Assembly: GCF_000348785.1 (NCBI RefSeq)
Contig: NC_020520.1
Span: 1,116,001 to 1,180,000 of the forward strand
Direction of reading: 5' to 3'
Source: Ilumatobacter coccineus YM16-304
Lineage (GTDB): Bacteria; Actinomycetota; Acidimicrobiia; Acidimicrobiales; Ilumatobacteraceae
DNA length: 64,000 nt
Below, piece after piece: positions 17,143 through 25,891 of the stretch. The notes under the pieces are model-generated. The model searched no databases, was not told the origin of the DNA, and saw only the letters and a program-made list of their open reading frames with translations. The first letter of the stretch is position 1, and every line of letters begins with the position of its first letter. Made by a program: the position numbers and the translations under genes.

Positions 17143-18378
17143 ATGGACCTGAACTACCCAGCCGAGGCAGAAGAATTCCGCGCCGAGATCCGTGGTTGGC
17201 TCGAAGAGAACCTTCCCGCAGGCTGGTTCGACGACGACTTCGAGATGACCGACGAAGAACGCAAGGCGTTCAACAGCGAATGGCCCGCGAAGCTGTTCGC
17301 CGGCGGATGGATCTGCGCCACGTGGCCGGCCGAGTACGGCGGCAAGGGCCTCACGACCATGCAGGGTGTTGCGCTGTCAGAGGAGTTCGCCCGCGCCAAG
17401 GCACCGATGCGCGGCGACTTCTTCGGCGACACGCTCGTCGGCCCGACGATCCTGCAGTGGGGCACCGAGGAACAGAAGAAGGAGTTCCTGCCCGGCATCC
17501 TCAAAGGCGAGACGAAGTGGTGCCAAGGCTTCTCCGAGCCGAACTCGGGCTCCGACCTCGCATCGATCAAGACGACGGCCGTGCTCGATGGCGACGAGTG
17601 GGTCATCAACGGTCAGAAGGTCTGGACCACGCAGGGGCACCACGCCGACTACTGCTTCCTGCTCACCCGCACCGACCCCGACGCGAAGAAGCACGCCGGC
17701 ATCTCGTACATGCTCGTCCCGATGAAGCAGGAGGGCATCGAGGTCCGTGGGATCACCCAGCCCGACGGCACCGCCGAGTTCTGCGAAGTGTTCTTCGACA
17801 ACGCACGTTGCTCGAAGGACGCGGTGGTCGGCGGCGTCAACAACGGTTGGAAGGTCGCCAACTCGACGCTCGGTTTCGAGCGAGGACAATCGGCCACGAC
17901 CGGCTTCCGTCGCTTCGCCGAGGAATATCGCATCATGGTCGAGGTCGCCACCGACAACGGCAAGATCGACGATCCGCTCATCCGCCAGCGGCTGATGGAG
18001 TTCTACACGAAGGTGCAGATCCTGCGCGTGAACGGGTTCCGCAACCTCACCGCCACCCTCAACAAGACGAAAGACATGGGCACGGCAGCGCTCGGTGCGA
18101 CGAACAAGATGTTCTGGACCGAGATGCACCAGCGGGCGATGGAGCTCGCGCTCGACATCTTCGGCGCTGACGCGATGCTCGTCGACAGCGGCCCCGAGCC
18201 GGCGAGCTGGCCGGGCTCGGGACGCGACAAGCGTCGCGAGGGCTACCCGGTCAGCCCGATGATGTCGGCATTCTTCTTCTCCCGCTCCGAGACGATCTGG
18301 GGTGGCACCAGCCAGATCCAGCGCAACATCGTCGGCGAGCGGGTCCTCGGTCTGCCGAAGGAGCCCAAGCCGGCCTGA
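17143..18378 (+). CDS. Acyl-CoA dehydrogenase (FadE family)
   Basis: 411 residues; the start MDLNYPAEAEEFRAEIRGWLEE is the usual beginning of the N-terminal helical domain, so the upstream open frame through the repeats is excluded. FAD-binding features are QGFSEPNSGSDLASI (~125) and WVINGQKVWTTQGHHADY. The C-terminal domain ends ETIWGGTSQIQRNIVGERVLGLP. It oxidises an acyl-CoA to the 2-enoyl-CoA. At the position where MCAD-type enzymes have the catalytic Glu (YEGT) this protein has WGGT, as in several actinobacterial FadE proteins involved in sterol side-chain or dicarboxylic acyl-CoA metabolism. Substrate unknown. No beta-oxidation partner is adjacent. Confidence 0.92.
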   Translation: MDLNYPAEAEEFRAEIRGWLEENLPAGWFDDDFEMTDEERKAFNSEWPAKLFAGGWICATWPAEYGGKGLTTMQGVALSEEFARAKAPMRGDFFGDTLVGPTILQWGTEEQKKEFLPGILKGETKWCQGFSEPNSGSDLASIKTTAVLDGDEWVINGQKVWTTQGHHADYCFLLTRTDPDAKKHAGISYMLVPMKQEGIEVRGITQPDGTAEFCEVFFDNARCSKDAVVGGVNNGWKVANSTLGFERGQSATTGFRRFAEEYRIMVEVATDNGKIDDPLIRQRLMEFYTKVQILRVNGFRNLTATLNKTKDMGTAALGATNKMFWTEMHQRAMELALDIFGADAMLVDSGPEPASWPGSGRDKRREGYPVSPMMSAFFFSRSETIWGGTSQIQRNIVGERVLGLPKEPKPA

Positions 18379-18993
18379 TCACGCCGCCTGCGGGCCACGG
18401 CGGCGCACGGCGCTGAGCAGCATGTGCGCGCGACCAGGTCGCCCGCGCCTCGCCGCTTCTCGTCGTTCGACCACGTTCCACAGTTCGTCGACGTCGCACT
18501 GCGAATCGAGGACGTGCTCGGTGAACGTCGCGCCGTGCTCGATGCTCATCTGACCCACGCAATCGAGCCACGTGGCGGCTCGGCTCAACACGCGGATGGC
18601 GTCGCCTCGCTCGACGACATCGCAGTCGGACAACCAACGCATCGGCCGGTACGACACACCACCCACCGGGCGGCCGATGACGACATCACGACCATGAACG
18701 CAGTCGGCGCGCGTGGGACGGAAGACGTGATCGAAGTCCCACAGCGCGGCCGCCGAGGCCCCGCCGACGACGGCGCCTGGATGGGCGAGCGTGGGCACGA
18801 CACACCGGGCTTCGAGCGTGTCGGGGGCCGCTTCGAGCCGGTAAATGTCGATGTGCACCGGTTCGAGGAGATGTCGGAGTCGCCAGCGTTCGATCGTGTA
18901 CGGCGAGATGCCGTCGGCGCGCAACTGGTCGCCGGTGACGACGCCGTGCTGCCGCCGGACGCAACGCTGCAGGTGGGGTGAGAAATGGCTCAT
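18379..18993 (-). CDS. AbiEi-type antitoxin/DUF559-like protein, C-terminally truncated
   Basis: 204 residues. The N-terminus (RRQHGVVTGDQLRADGISPYTIERWRLRHLLEPVH) is the winged-helix domain of the type IV AbiEi-like family, followed by the usual middle region (YRLEAAPDTLEARCVVPTLAHPGAVVGGASAAALW). Actinobacterial members normally continue after the GRPGRAHMLLSAVRRRG-type segment into a VSR-like endonuclease domain (DUF559); here the protein stops right there. Its stop codon directly abuts that of the acyl-CoA dehydrogenase (TGATCA), which suggests loss of the 3' end. No AbiEii-like toxin is adjacent. It may be a remnant. Confidence 0.65.
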   Translation of the reverse strand: MSHFSPHLQRCVRRQHGVVTGDQLRADGISPYTIERWRLRHLLEPVHIDIYRLEAAPDTLEARCVVPTLAHPGAVVGGASAAALWDFDHVFRPTRADCVHGRDVVIGRPVGGVSYRPMRWLSDCDVVERGDAIRVLSRAATWLDCVGQMSIEHGATFTEHVLDSQCDVDELWNVVERREAARRGRPGRAHMLLSAVRRRGPQAA

Positions 18994-19160
18994 GGGAGCT
19001 CCCGTTCGGTAGATGGCGAAGGACGTCGACCAACCGGTGTTGGGAGTCCGAGGGAGTTGACGAGCAACCGAGATGCGAACGCTAGCGGCGTCGCTGTGAC
19101 ATGCGGCATGCCGGCGGCCTGGATCGCGTCGCGCCGCGATCTGATCGACAGGATGACCGC

Positions 19161-20444
19161 GTGTCCGACGCCGCCGACTCCACGAGCACCGAATCGTCTC
19201 GTCGTCAGCGCGCGTACGTCGCGCCGCCCGACCGCCTGATCACCGTGCCGTTCGTCACCGTCACGGTCAGCGCGTTCGCGTTCTTCATGTACATCGGCAC
19301 GCTGCTGCCGTTGATTCCGCTCTACATCGAAGGCCCGCTCGATGGCGGCGAGTTCGGCGTGGGGGTCAACGCCGCGGTCTTCGCGGTGGCAGCAGTAGTC
19401 GCTCGACCACTCCTCGGCCGGATCGCCGACCGCTACGGGCGTCGCGTCATCATGATCGGCGGCGCGTTCATCGCGTCGACCGGCGGCTTCGGTATGAGCC
19501 AGATCTCGTCACTCGGCGCCCTGCTCGGTTTCCGAGCGCTCACCGGCATCGGCGAAGCGGCGATGTTCGTCGGTGCGGCCACGCTGATCGCCGACCTGTC
19601 GCCGAGGCATCGGCGCGCCGAAGGGGCGAGCTATTTCTCGGTGGCGGTGTTCACCGGGCTCGGCGTCGGCCCGGTCTTCGGCGAGTGGCTCCTCGACGAC
19701 ACGCAGTTCGAGCGGACGTTCGTCGCCGCCGGATGCTTTGCGATCGCGGCCGGACTCATCGCTTTGTTCGTGCCGTCGCGAGTGGTGTCGCCCGACGCGC
19801 AGACCGGCGACGACGTCGTCGAACCCGATGCACCGCCCCGTCGAGGCATCGGCAAGTACGTGCATCCGGCCGCCGTGTTTCCGGGCACGGTCTTGGCGCT
19901 CGGCGTCGGCGGACTCACGTCGTTCTTCCTGTTCATCCCCGACTTCTCACGCACGGTCGGACTCGGTTCGTCGGGCGGCCTGTTCCTCGTCTACTCGGTG
20001 GTCTCCGTGCTGATCCGCATCTTCGGTGCGACGCTTCCCGAACGTCTCGGACCGCGCCGCGCCGTCACGATGGCGCTCGGCTTCTTCGTCATTGGACTCG
20101 TCATCGTGGGCACGTTTGCCACGGCGCCGTCGCTGTGGGTCGGGGCCGTGTTCATCGGCCTCGGTGCAGCATTCAACTACCCGTCGTTGATGGCGCTGAC
20201 CGTGAACCGCGTCTCCGACGCCGACCGCGCCGTCGCGATCAGTTCGTTCACGATGTTCTTCGAGATCGGCTCGGCCGTGAGCGGCCTGTTCGTCGGAGCA
20301 CTCGCGCAACTCGTCAGCGAGCGCAGCGCGTTCTTCGCCGGTGCCGCGATGTGCGTCGTCGGCATCTGGGTGCTGCGCACCAAAGTCGTTCCCCTGTCCC
20401 CAGCCACCGACCAAGTTGATTACATCGCTCCGGGAGCCGCGTAA
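19161..20444 (+). CDS. MFS transporter
   Basis: 427 residues from GTG 19161, which has ACAGGA upstream; an earlier in-frame start would add a 20-residue non-membrane leader. Twelve membrane segments are expected. The loop 2-3 signature GRIADRYGRRVIMIGG is the MFS A motif, and GFRALTGIGEAAMFVGAATLIADLSPRHRRAEGASYFS is the family's TM4-5 region. A mid-protein cytoplasmic loop of ~30 polar residues (SPDAQTGDDVVEPDAPPRRG) splits two six-helix halves. Substrate unknown; general drug/sugar exporter similarity only. It stands alone between divergent or unrelated genes. Confidence 0.88.
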   Translation: MSDAADSTSTESSRRQRAYVAPPDRLITVPFVTVTVSAFAFFMYIGTLLPLIPLYIEGPLDGGEFGVGVNAAVFAVAAVVARPLLGRIADRYGRRVIMIGGAFIASTGGFGMSQISSLGALLGFRALTGIGEAAMFVGAATLIADLSPRHRRAEGASYFSVAVFTGLGVGPVFGEWLLDDTQFERTFVAAGCFAIAAGLIALFVPSRVVSPDAQTGDDVVEPDAPPRRGIGKYVHPAAVFPGTVLALGVGGLTSFFLFIPDFSRTVGLGSSGGLFLVYSVVSVLIRIFGATLPERLGPRRAVTMALGFFVIGLVIVGTFATAPSLWVGAVFIGLGAAFNYPSLMALTVNRVSDADRAVAISSFTMFFEIGSAVSGLFVGALAQLVSERSAFFAGAAMCVVGIWVLRTKVVPLSPATDQVDYIAPGAA

Positions 20445-20536
20445 TCAACTTTGGCCGAGGACGTGCGCCTGCGGGTCGCGATCGTCGTGTCTGATTCCCG
20501 CTGGTGGGGGCGGCTGATTTCCGCCACACTGGCGAC

Positions 20537-22117
20537 ATGCCACCCCTCGACCACGACCGTTGCTACGCCGCCGCAGCGAGCCGCGACGCACGCTTCGACG
20601 GGTGGTTCGTCACCGCCGTTCGCACGACCGGTATCTACTGTCGCCCGAGCTGTCCTGCCATCACCCCGAAGCAGACCAACGTCGAGTTTCATCACACGGC
20701 TGCGGCTGCCCAGCAGCGAGGGTTCCGAGCGTGCAAGCGGTGCCGCCCCGATGCGACACCCGGGTCGCCCGACTGGAACATCCGCCAGGACGTCGTCGGA
20801 CGGGCCATGCGACTCATCGCCGACGGTGTCGTCGAACGAGTCGGCGTGCCCGGCCTCGCCAGACAACTCGGCTACAGCGAGCGACACCTCAACCGACTGC
20901 TCACCGACGAGGTCGGTGCCGGCCCGCTCGCCGTCGCCCGAGCGCAACGAGCGCAGACGGCCCGCATCCTCATCGAGACGACCGAACTCACCCTCACCGA
21001 CGTCGCCTTCGCTGCCGGCTTCGGCAGCGTGCGCCAGTTCAACGACACGATTCGCGAGGTATTCGCTGCGGCGCCGAGCGAGTTGCGAGCCGCCTCGGCC
21101 ACGCGACGCGACGCCGATGGTGCCGCGAACGGAGCGGCGTCGGTACAACTTCGTCTGCCGACCCGCCCGCCGTTCGCCGCAGTCGAGGTGCTCGACTTCA
21201 TCGGCGGCCGGGCGATCCCCGGGTCGGAACGGTACGACGGCGCCGACGACCAGACGGAGCAACCGGCGGTGTATCGGCGAGTGCTCGATCTGCCCGGCGG
21301 ACACGGGATCGTCGACCTGCGCACTGGTGGCACGCCCGACGCGCCAGCCGCCGACCATCTCGTCGCGAAGGTCGTGCTCACCGATTGGGCCGACCTCGGC
21401 ACGGCCGTCCACCGCCTGCGACGCCTCTTCGATCTCGATGCCGACCCGCAGGCGGTCGACGAGCACCTGCGGTCACAGGCAGACCTCGCCCCGCTCGTCG
21501 AACTCGCGCCCGGCCGTCGCGCCCCGGCGAGCGTCGATCCGTACGAAACCGCTGTCCGGGCGATCATCGGCCAGCAGATCTCGGTCGCCGGAGCACGCAC
21601 GGTCGCGGGCCGGATCGTCGAGGCCGTGGGCGCTCCGCTCGCCGTCGACGACCCGGTGCTCACGCACGCGTTTCCCACACCGGCGGCGCTCGCCGAGGCT
21701 CCCGACGACGCGTTCTCGATGCCGACGGCTCGGCGCGACACGATCAGACGCCTCGCCGCCGCGGTCGCCGACGGCTCGCTCCGGCTCGACGTCGGCGTCG
21801 ACCCACAGGAAGCGAGAGCGCGCCTGCTCGGCCTCAAGGGCATCGGGCCCTGGACCGCCGACTACGTCGTGATGCGCGGTCTCGGCCATCCCGACACGCC
21901 GCTCGGCGGCGACCTCGGTGTCGTCCACGCACTCCGTGCGCTCGGTCTCGACGACCGGTCGTCGTCCGTGTTCGACGCGTGTGCCCCCTGGCGCTCGTAC
22001 GCCGTCCATCACCTCTGGGCCAGCCTCGACCAACCGCCGACCACCAGCAAGCCGACCACCAGCAAGCCAACCACCAAGAACCCAGTCAGCTCGACCCGCA
22101 CGAAAGCACGCTCATGA
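20537..22117 (+). CDS. Ada-AlkA fusion: methylation-responsive HTH and DNA-3-methyladenine glycosylase
   Basis: 526 residues from ATG 20537. The Ada zinc domain has Cys35, Cys39, Cys66 and Cys69 (CRPSC...CKRC), the first being the methyl-phosphotriester acceptor. An AraC-type HTH follows (VPGLARQLGYSERHLNRLLTDEVG; LTDVAFAAGFGSVRQFNDTIR, ~95-175). The C-terminal half is AlkA: an N-terminal domain (~200-320) and the HhH-GPD module LLGLKGIGPWTADYVVMR with the catalytic Asp in PLGGDLGV. It should sense alkylation damage, activate transcription and excise N3-methylpurines. A Thr/Ser/Lys/Pro tail (TTSKPTTSKPTTKNP) ends the protein. Its stop overlaps the ogt start (ATGA), so the two are one repair operon. 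Confidence 0.95.
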   Translation: MPPLDHDRCYAAAASRDARFDGWFVTAVRTTGIYCRPSCPAITPKQTNVEFHHTAAAAQQRGFRACKRCRPDATPGSPDWNIRQDVVGRAMRLIADGVVERVGVPGLARQLGYSERHLNRLLTDEVGAGPLAVARAQRAQTARILIETTELTLTDVAFAAGFGSVRQFNDTIREVFAAAPSELRAASATRRDADGAANGAASVQLRLPTRPPFAAVEVLDFIGGRAIPGSERYDGADDQTEQPAVYRRVLDLPGGHGIVDLRTGGTPDAPAADHLVAKVVLTDWADLGTAVHRLRRLFDLDADPQAVDEHLRSQADLAPLVELAPGRRAPASVDPYETAVRAIIGQQISVAGARTVAGRIVEAVGAPLAVDDPVLTHAFPTPAALAEAPDDAFSMPTARRDTIRRLAAAVADGSLRLDVGVDPQEARARLLGLKGIGPWTADYVVMRGLGHPDTPLGGDLGVVHALRALGLDDRSSSVFDACAPWRSYAVHHLWASLDQPPTTSKPTTSKPTTKNPVSSTRTKARS

Positions 22118-22629
22118 CCGAACGACTCGTCTCCGCCATCATCGACAGCCCGGTCGGTCCACTCACCGTCGTCGTCTCCGACCGCGGCGTACGCGCCGTG
22201 CTCTGGCCAGCCGACGACGAGCGGCGGGTGCCCAGCGCCGGTTCGCTCGATGCCGACGCGGCCGGGACCCACCCGGTGATCGACGACGTTCAACGCCAAC
22301 TCGGCGAGTACTTCGACGGCAACCGCACCGACTTCGACCTGCCGCTCGACCCGATCGGCACCGAGTTCCAGCAACAGGCGTGGCTCGCACTCCGCACGAT
22401 CCCGTACGGCGCCACCGTGAGCTACGGCGAGCAAGCCGAACGGATGGGCGACAAGAACAAGGCCCGAGCCGTCGGCGCGGCGAACGGGAAGAACCCGATC
22501 TCGATCATCGTGCCCTGCCACCGAGTGGTCGGCTCGAACGGCTCGCTCACCGGCTTCGCCGGCGGCGTCGACACCAAGCGATTCTTGCTCGACCACGAAC
22601 GACGCGTCGCCGGCCAGACGTTGCTCTGA
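22114..22629 (+). CDS. ogt: Methylated-DNA--protein-cysteine methyltransferase
   Basis: 171 residues. The active-site motif IIVPCHRVVGSNG holds the acceptor Cys; upstream are TEFQQQAWLALRTIPYGATVSYGEQA and the HTH-like ARAVGAANGKNPIS. It transfers the O6-alkyl group from guanine to its own Cys in a suicidal reaction. The ATG overlaps the stop of the Ada-AlkA gene by four bases, so translation is coupled and both are probably induced by alkylation through the Ada domain. Confidence 0.96.
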   Translation: MTERLVSAIIDSPVGPLTVVVSDRGVRAVLWPADDERRVPSAGSLDADAAGTHPVIDDVQRQLGEYFDGNRTDFDLPLDPIGTEFQQQAWLALRTIPYGATVSYGEQAERMGDKNKARAVGAANGKNPISIIVPCHRVVGSNGSLTGFAGGVDTKRFLLDHERRVAGQTLL

Positions 22630-22659
22630 CGCGCACCGCTCGGCGCCGGAAGATCGTGA

Positions 22660-23256
22660 CTACTTGCGGCGGGAAGCGGCCGCTTGCGCCTTGCGCAGAC
22701 GGGCCTCTTCCTGCTTGGCCTTCTTGGCGGCCTTGCGCTTGGCACGCAGTTCGGCCTGCTCGTCGTCGGAGCGCTTGGCCGTGTCGATCAGCGGGGCGAT
22801 CTCGGTCACCTCGGCCTTGGGCAGCGCAACCGCGTCGTCGTTCTTCAGCAGGTCGCGAATGATTGCTGCGGCGGGCGCCTCACCGGCGACCGTTCCGGCG
22901 AGCATGATGCGCACGATGCCGACGCTGTGGCGCTCGATGAGACCCGGCAGCACCTCTTTGAGCTGATCGGTCGAGGGGTTGTCGGCATGGTCGCCGAGCT
23001 GCTCGATGCAGTCGGCGAGACAGGCATCGGTCGTGATGGCGGCGATGGCTTCCATCCCACCGTCGATGCGGCCCGCCTTGACGCCGGCACGGATGCCGTC
23101 GGCGGTCATCTCGTCGACGAACGACTCGAGTCCTTCGCGGTGGTCGTCGTCGAGCGCGTCGACCGCGGTCATCAACTCGTCGTCGGTCGTCGCCTTGAAG
23201 GCGCGATCGAGCAAGCCCAGTGCTTGCATACGGTTCTTCATCTGGTTCACGGCCAT
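22660..23256 (-). CDS. Hypothetical helical protein with Lys/Ala-rich tail
   Basis: 198 residues from ATG 23256 (MAVNQMKNRMQALGLLDRAF). Composition and spacing suggest an all-helical protein; there is no signal peptide or membrane segment. Residues ~165-198 are a charged coiled-coil-like tail (RAKRKAAKKAKQEEARLRKAQ). I do not recognise the family. It is convergent with ogt (30 bases apart) and divergent from the PPOX gene, whose start is only 24 bases away, so the two must share a very short promoter region. Confidence 0.6.
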   Translation of the reverse strand: MAVNQMKNRMQALGLLDRAFKATTDDELMTAVDALDDDHREGLESFVDEMTADGIRAGVKAGRIDGGMEAIAAITTDACLADCIEQLGDHADNPSTDQLKEVLPGLIERHSVGIVRIMLAGTVAGEAPAAAIIRDLLKNDDAVALPKAEVTEIAPLIDTAKRSDDEQAELRAKRKAAKKAKQEEARLRKAQAAASRRK

Positions 23257-23280
23257 GGGCAGCGACGCTACCGTGAGCCC

Positions 23281-23694
23281 ATGACCAACACGACCGCGAT
23301 CTCGACCAACAAGTACGTGTCGTTGACGACGTACACGAGCGACGGCACCCCGAAACCGCTCCCGGTCTGGATCGTCGAACTCCCCGACGGGCGCGTCGGC
23401 TTCACCACGTCGATCGATTCGTGGAAAGTCAAGCGGATCCAGAAGACCCCGAAGGTCACGTTGCGTCCGTGCGATCAACGAGGAAACGTCGATGACGACG
23501 CCGTCGAGGTCACCGGAACCGCCGAGGTGACCCAAGGCCCGGAGTTCGAACAGGTCCGAACGTTGGTCGCCGACAAGTACGGCATCTGGGTCACCGTGAT
23601 CAAGGCGATGAACGCCGTGCGCGGACTGTTCAAGAAGGGCGAGACACAGTCGAACGCCGCCGTGTTGATCCGTCTCGACGCCCCGACTTCATGA
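23281..23694 (+). CDS. PPOX-class F420-dependent oxidoreductase-like protein
   Basis: 137 residues of the pyridoxamine 5'-phosphate oxidase split-barrel fold. The stretch KPLPVWIVELPDGRVGFTTSIDSWKVKRIQKTPKVTLRPCDQRG is the typical cofactor-facing beta region of the actinobacterial F420-binding (TIGR03666-like) group, with the Lys-Arg pair KVKRI that contacts cofactor phosphate. It probably binds F420 or flavin and reduces or stores an unknown substrate. Full length for the family. Confidence 0.85.
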   Translation: MTNTTAISTNKYVSLTTYTSDGTPKPLPVWIVELPDGRVGFTTSIDSWKVKRIQKTPKVTLRPCDQRGNVDDDAVEVTGTAEVTQGPEFEQVRTLVADKYGIWVTVIKAMNAVRGLFKKGETQSNAAVLIRLDAPTS

Positions 23695-23721
23695 GCCCTT
23701 CATCCGGCTTCTGAGCTAACC

Positions 23722-23735
23722 TGCAACCGCTTTCA
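23722..23735 (+). promoter_or_regulatory. LacI-type operator upstream of the ABC ATPase gene
   Basis: TGCAACCGCTTTCA keeps the TG-AA-CG-TT-CA frame of the sites TGTAAACGCTTACA (34141) and TGTAAGCGCTTTCA (35430). It ends 20 bases before the ATG, between the probable -10 and the ribosome binding site CTGGAGGAT. Confidence 0.55.
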
Positions 23736-23755
23736 TTCTTTCTGGAGGATCCTCA

Positions 23756-24919
23756 ATGGCAACCGTCACGCTCGACAAGGTGAACAAGATCTACGAGAAC
23801 GGCTATCACGCCATCCACGACCTCGACCTCGAGATCGCCGACAAGGAGTTCCTCGTTCTGGTCGGGCCGTCGGGTTGCGGTAAGTCGACGGCGTTGCGGA
23901 TGATTGCGGGGCTCGAGTCGATCTCGGGTGGCGAGATGAAGATCGGCGACAAGGTCGTCAACGACGTGGAGCCGAAGGACCGCGACATCGCGATGGTGTT
24001 CCAGAACTATGCGCTGTATCCGCACATGACGGTGTACGACAACATCGGTTTTGCGTTGAAGTTGGCGAAGGTGCCCAAGGACGAGATCGATCGTCGTGTG
24101 CGGCATGCGTCGAAGATCCTCGAGCTCGACGCGAATCTCGATCGTAAGCCGGGTCAGTTGTCGGGCGGTCAGCGTCAGCGTGTGGCGATGGGTCGGGCGA
24201 TCGTGCGTCAGCCGGCGGCGTTCTTGATGGACGAGCCGTTGTCGAACCTCGATGCGAAGTTGCGTGTGCAGATGCGTGCCGAGATCGCGGCGTTGCAGCG
24301 TGAGCTCGCGGTCACCACCGTGTACGTCACCCACGACCAGATCGAAGCGATGACGATGGGCGACCGCGTGGCGGTCCTGAAAGACGGGTACCTCCAGCAG
24401 GTCGACACGCCGCAGAACCTCTACGACTTCCCGCAGAACGTGTTCGTGGGGGCATTCATCGGGTCGCCGTCGATGAACCTCTTCGAAGGCGTCGTCACGT
24501 TCGACGACCACGGCGCCAACGTGCAGCTGGGCTCGAACTCGCTGCGGCTCGATGCGAAGGCGGTCGAGGCTCGTCCGGGCCTGCGGGATCACGACGGCAA
24601 GAACGTCATCGTGGGCATCCGCCCCGAAGACTTCGAAGATGCCTCGATGGTCGAGCACGACACGTCTGATCGCCAGGTCACCTCCGAGGTCACGCTCATC
24701 GAAGCGCTCGGCTCCGAGATCATGGTGCACTTCAACATCGACGCCCGCACGGTCGACTCCGGTGACCCCGATGCGGGCGAAGAGCAGGAAGGTGCCGCCA
24801 ACACGGTCGGTCGGTTCCACCCCCGCTCGACCGCTCGGATGCGTCAACCGGTCACGGTTGCGGTCAACACCGAGAACATGCACTTCTTCGACTTCGCCGA
24901 CCAGCAGGCCATCCGCTGA
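23756..24919 (+). CDS. Carbohydrate ABC transporter ATP-binding protein (MsmK/UgpC/MalK type)
   Basis: 387 residues with GGAGG nine bases before the ATG. Walker A is GPSGCGKST (~39), Q-loop [15 protein letters not shown], signature [17 protein letters not shown], Walker [16 protein letters not shown] and H-loop [11 protein letters not shown]. Residues ~240-387 are the regulatory/TOBE region typical of MalK-like subunits. It powers sugar import with two permeases and a binding protein. No permease is adjacent, but a complete SBP-permease-permease set without an ATPase lies 4-10 kb away and shares an operator motif, so it is the likely partner. Many such ATPases also serve several importers. 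Confidence 0.95.
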   Translation: MATVTLDKVNKIYENGYHAIHDLDLEIADKEFLVLVGPSGCGKSTALRMIAGLESISGGEMKIGDKVVNDVEPKDRDIAMVFQNYALYPHMTVYDNIGFALKLAKVPKDEIDRRVRHASKILELDANLDRKPGQLSGGQRQRVAMGRAIVRQPAAFLMDEPLSNLDAKLRVQMRAEIAALQRELAVTTVYVTHDQIEAMTMGDRVAVLKDGYLQQVDTPQNLYDFPQNVFVGAFIGSPSMNLFEGVVTFDDHGANVQLGSNSLRLDAKAVEARPGLRDHDGKNVIVGIRPEDFEDASMVEHDTSDRQVTSEVTLIEALGSEIMVHFNIDARTVDSGDPDAGEEQEGAANTVGRFHPRSTARMRQPVTVAVNTENMHFFDFADQQAIR

Positions 24920-24934
24920 GCGGCGCCCCGCACT

Positions 24935-24996
24935 GAGACCATCGAACGCTCCGACCGGGCCACCGAGGGCACCGGGTCGGAGACGCTCGATGTCTC
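24935..24996. terminator. Long imperfect hairpin between convergent genes
   Basis: gagaccatcgaacgctccga on the left pairs, with a few mismatches, with tcggagacgctcgatgtctc on the right, around a ~20-base loop. It lies between the ATPase stop and the convergent membrane-protein stop, so it can act in both directions. Confidence 0.75.
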
Positions 24997-25006
24997 GTGA
25001 ATCCGA

Positions 25007-25852
25007 TCAGCCGTAGAACGGCGGCTGCACGCCTTCTGCCGGGACCATCTTGCGGCGCTTCGACGTGGCGACGATCGCGCCGGCGAGGCTGACGAGCGGA
25101 GCGATCGGCTGGATGATGGCTCCGATGCCGAGATCAGCCGAGCTGATGTCGTCGGTGAGCCCGGTGGCGATGCCGATCATCGCGAGTCCGATGAACAGCG
25201 CGATCACGGCACCGATGATCGCCAGGATCGCCACGGCCAACACGCGTCCGGCGAGCAGCAGGGTCACACCGAAGGCCAGCATGATGACGGCGAACACGAT
25301 CGGGATCGTGCCGGGACTCTCGGCGAAGTACAGCGAGCCGTCGCTCATGAAGATGAAGTCGTCCATGCCGTTGACCGACTCGCCGCCGCCCGACGCCCAC
25401 GGCAGGAACACGCCGATGATCGAGAGCACCGAGCCGACGATGACGAGGATGGCGCCGATCTTGACGTCGGGACGCGGCGCCTTGACCATGCCGCCCTGTC
25501 CGGCGGCGACATAGCCCGGAGGGGCACCGAAGCCGGGCTGCTGCGGCGGTTGGCCGGCGCCCGGAGGAGGGGGTGCCTGGCCGTAGTCGGGTTGTGGCGG
25601 GGGAGGAGCTTGGCCGTACTGCGGGGCCGGGGGTTGCTGGTCGTACTGCGGCGCGGCCGGGGGCTGTCCGTAGTTCGGTGCCGGCGGCTGACCGGGAGCG
25701 GGCGGGGTGCCGGGAGTCGGCGGGGTGCCCGGCGCGGGCGGCTGGCCCGGCGCTGCCGGTGGGTCGTTGTAGTTCGGCGCGGCGGGGAAGCCCGATCCGT
25801 CGTTCGGTTGACCTGGCTGGGGCGGGAACCCGTTCGCGTCGTCGTTGCTCAT
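25007..25852 (-). CDS. Proline-rich membrane protein of unknown function
   Basis: About 281 residues from ATG 25852; a GTG at 25858 is an alternative. Residues 1-115 are a low-complexity cytoplasmic or exposed tail dominated by Pro, Gln, Gly, Ala and Tyr (PPAPQYGQAPPPPQPDYGQ). Four membrane segments follow: KIGAILVIVGSVLSIIGVFLPW, IPIVFAVIMLAFGVTLLLAG, VAILAIIGAVIALFIGLAMIG and the segment around IAPLVSLAGAIVA. It ends in a basic tail (SKRRKM). Such Pro-rich tails in actinobacterial membrane proteins often act as protein-binding platforms; nothing here gives a specific function. Confidence 0.75.
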   Translation of the reverse strand: MSNDDANGFPPQPGQPNDGSGFPAAPNYNDPPAAPGQPPAPGTPPTPGTPPAPGQPPAPNYGQPPAAPQYDQQPPAPQYGQAPPPPQPDYGQAPPPPGAGQPPQQPGFGAPPGYVAAGQGGMVKAPRPDVKIGAILVIVGSVLSIIGVFLPWASGGGESVNGMDDFIFMSDGSLYFAESPGTIPIVFAVIMLAFGVTLLLAGRVLAVAILAIIGAVIALFIGLAMIGIATGLTDDISSADLGIGAIIQPIAPLVSLAGAIVATSKRRKMVPAEGVQPPFYG

Positions 25853-25891
25853 CCCCACATCATGGCCGATGCGGGAGTGTGGATGAGGCTT

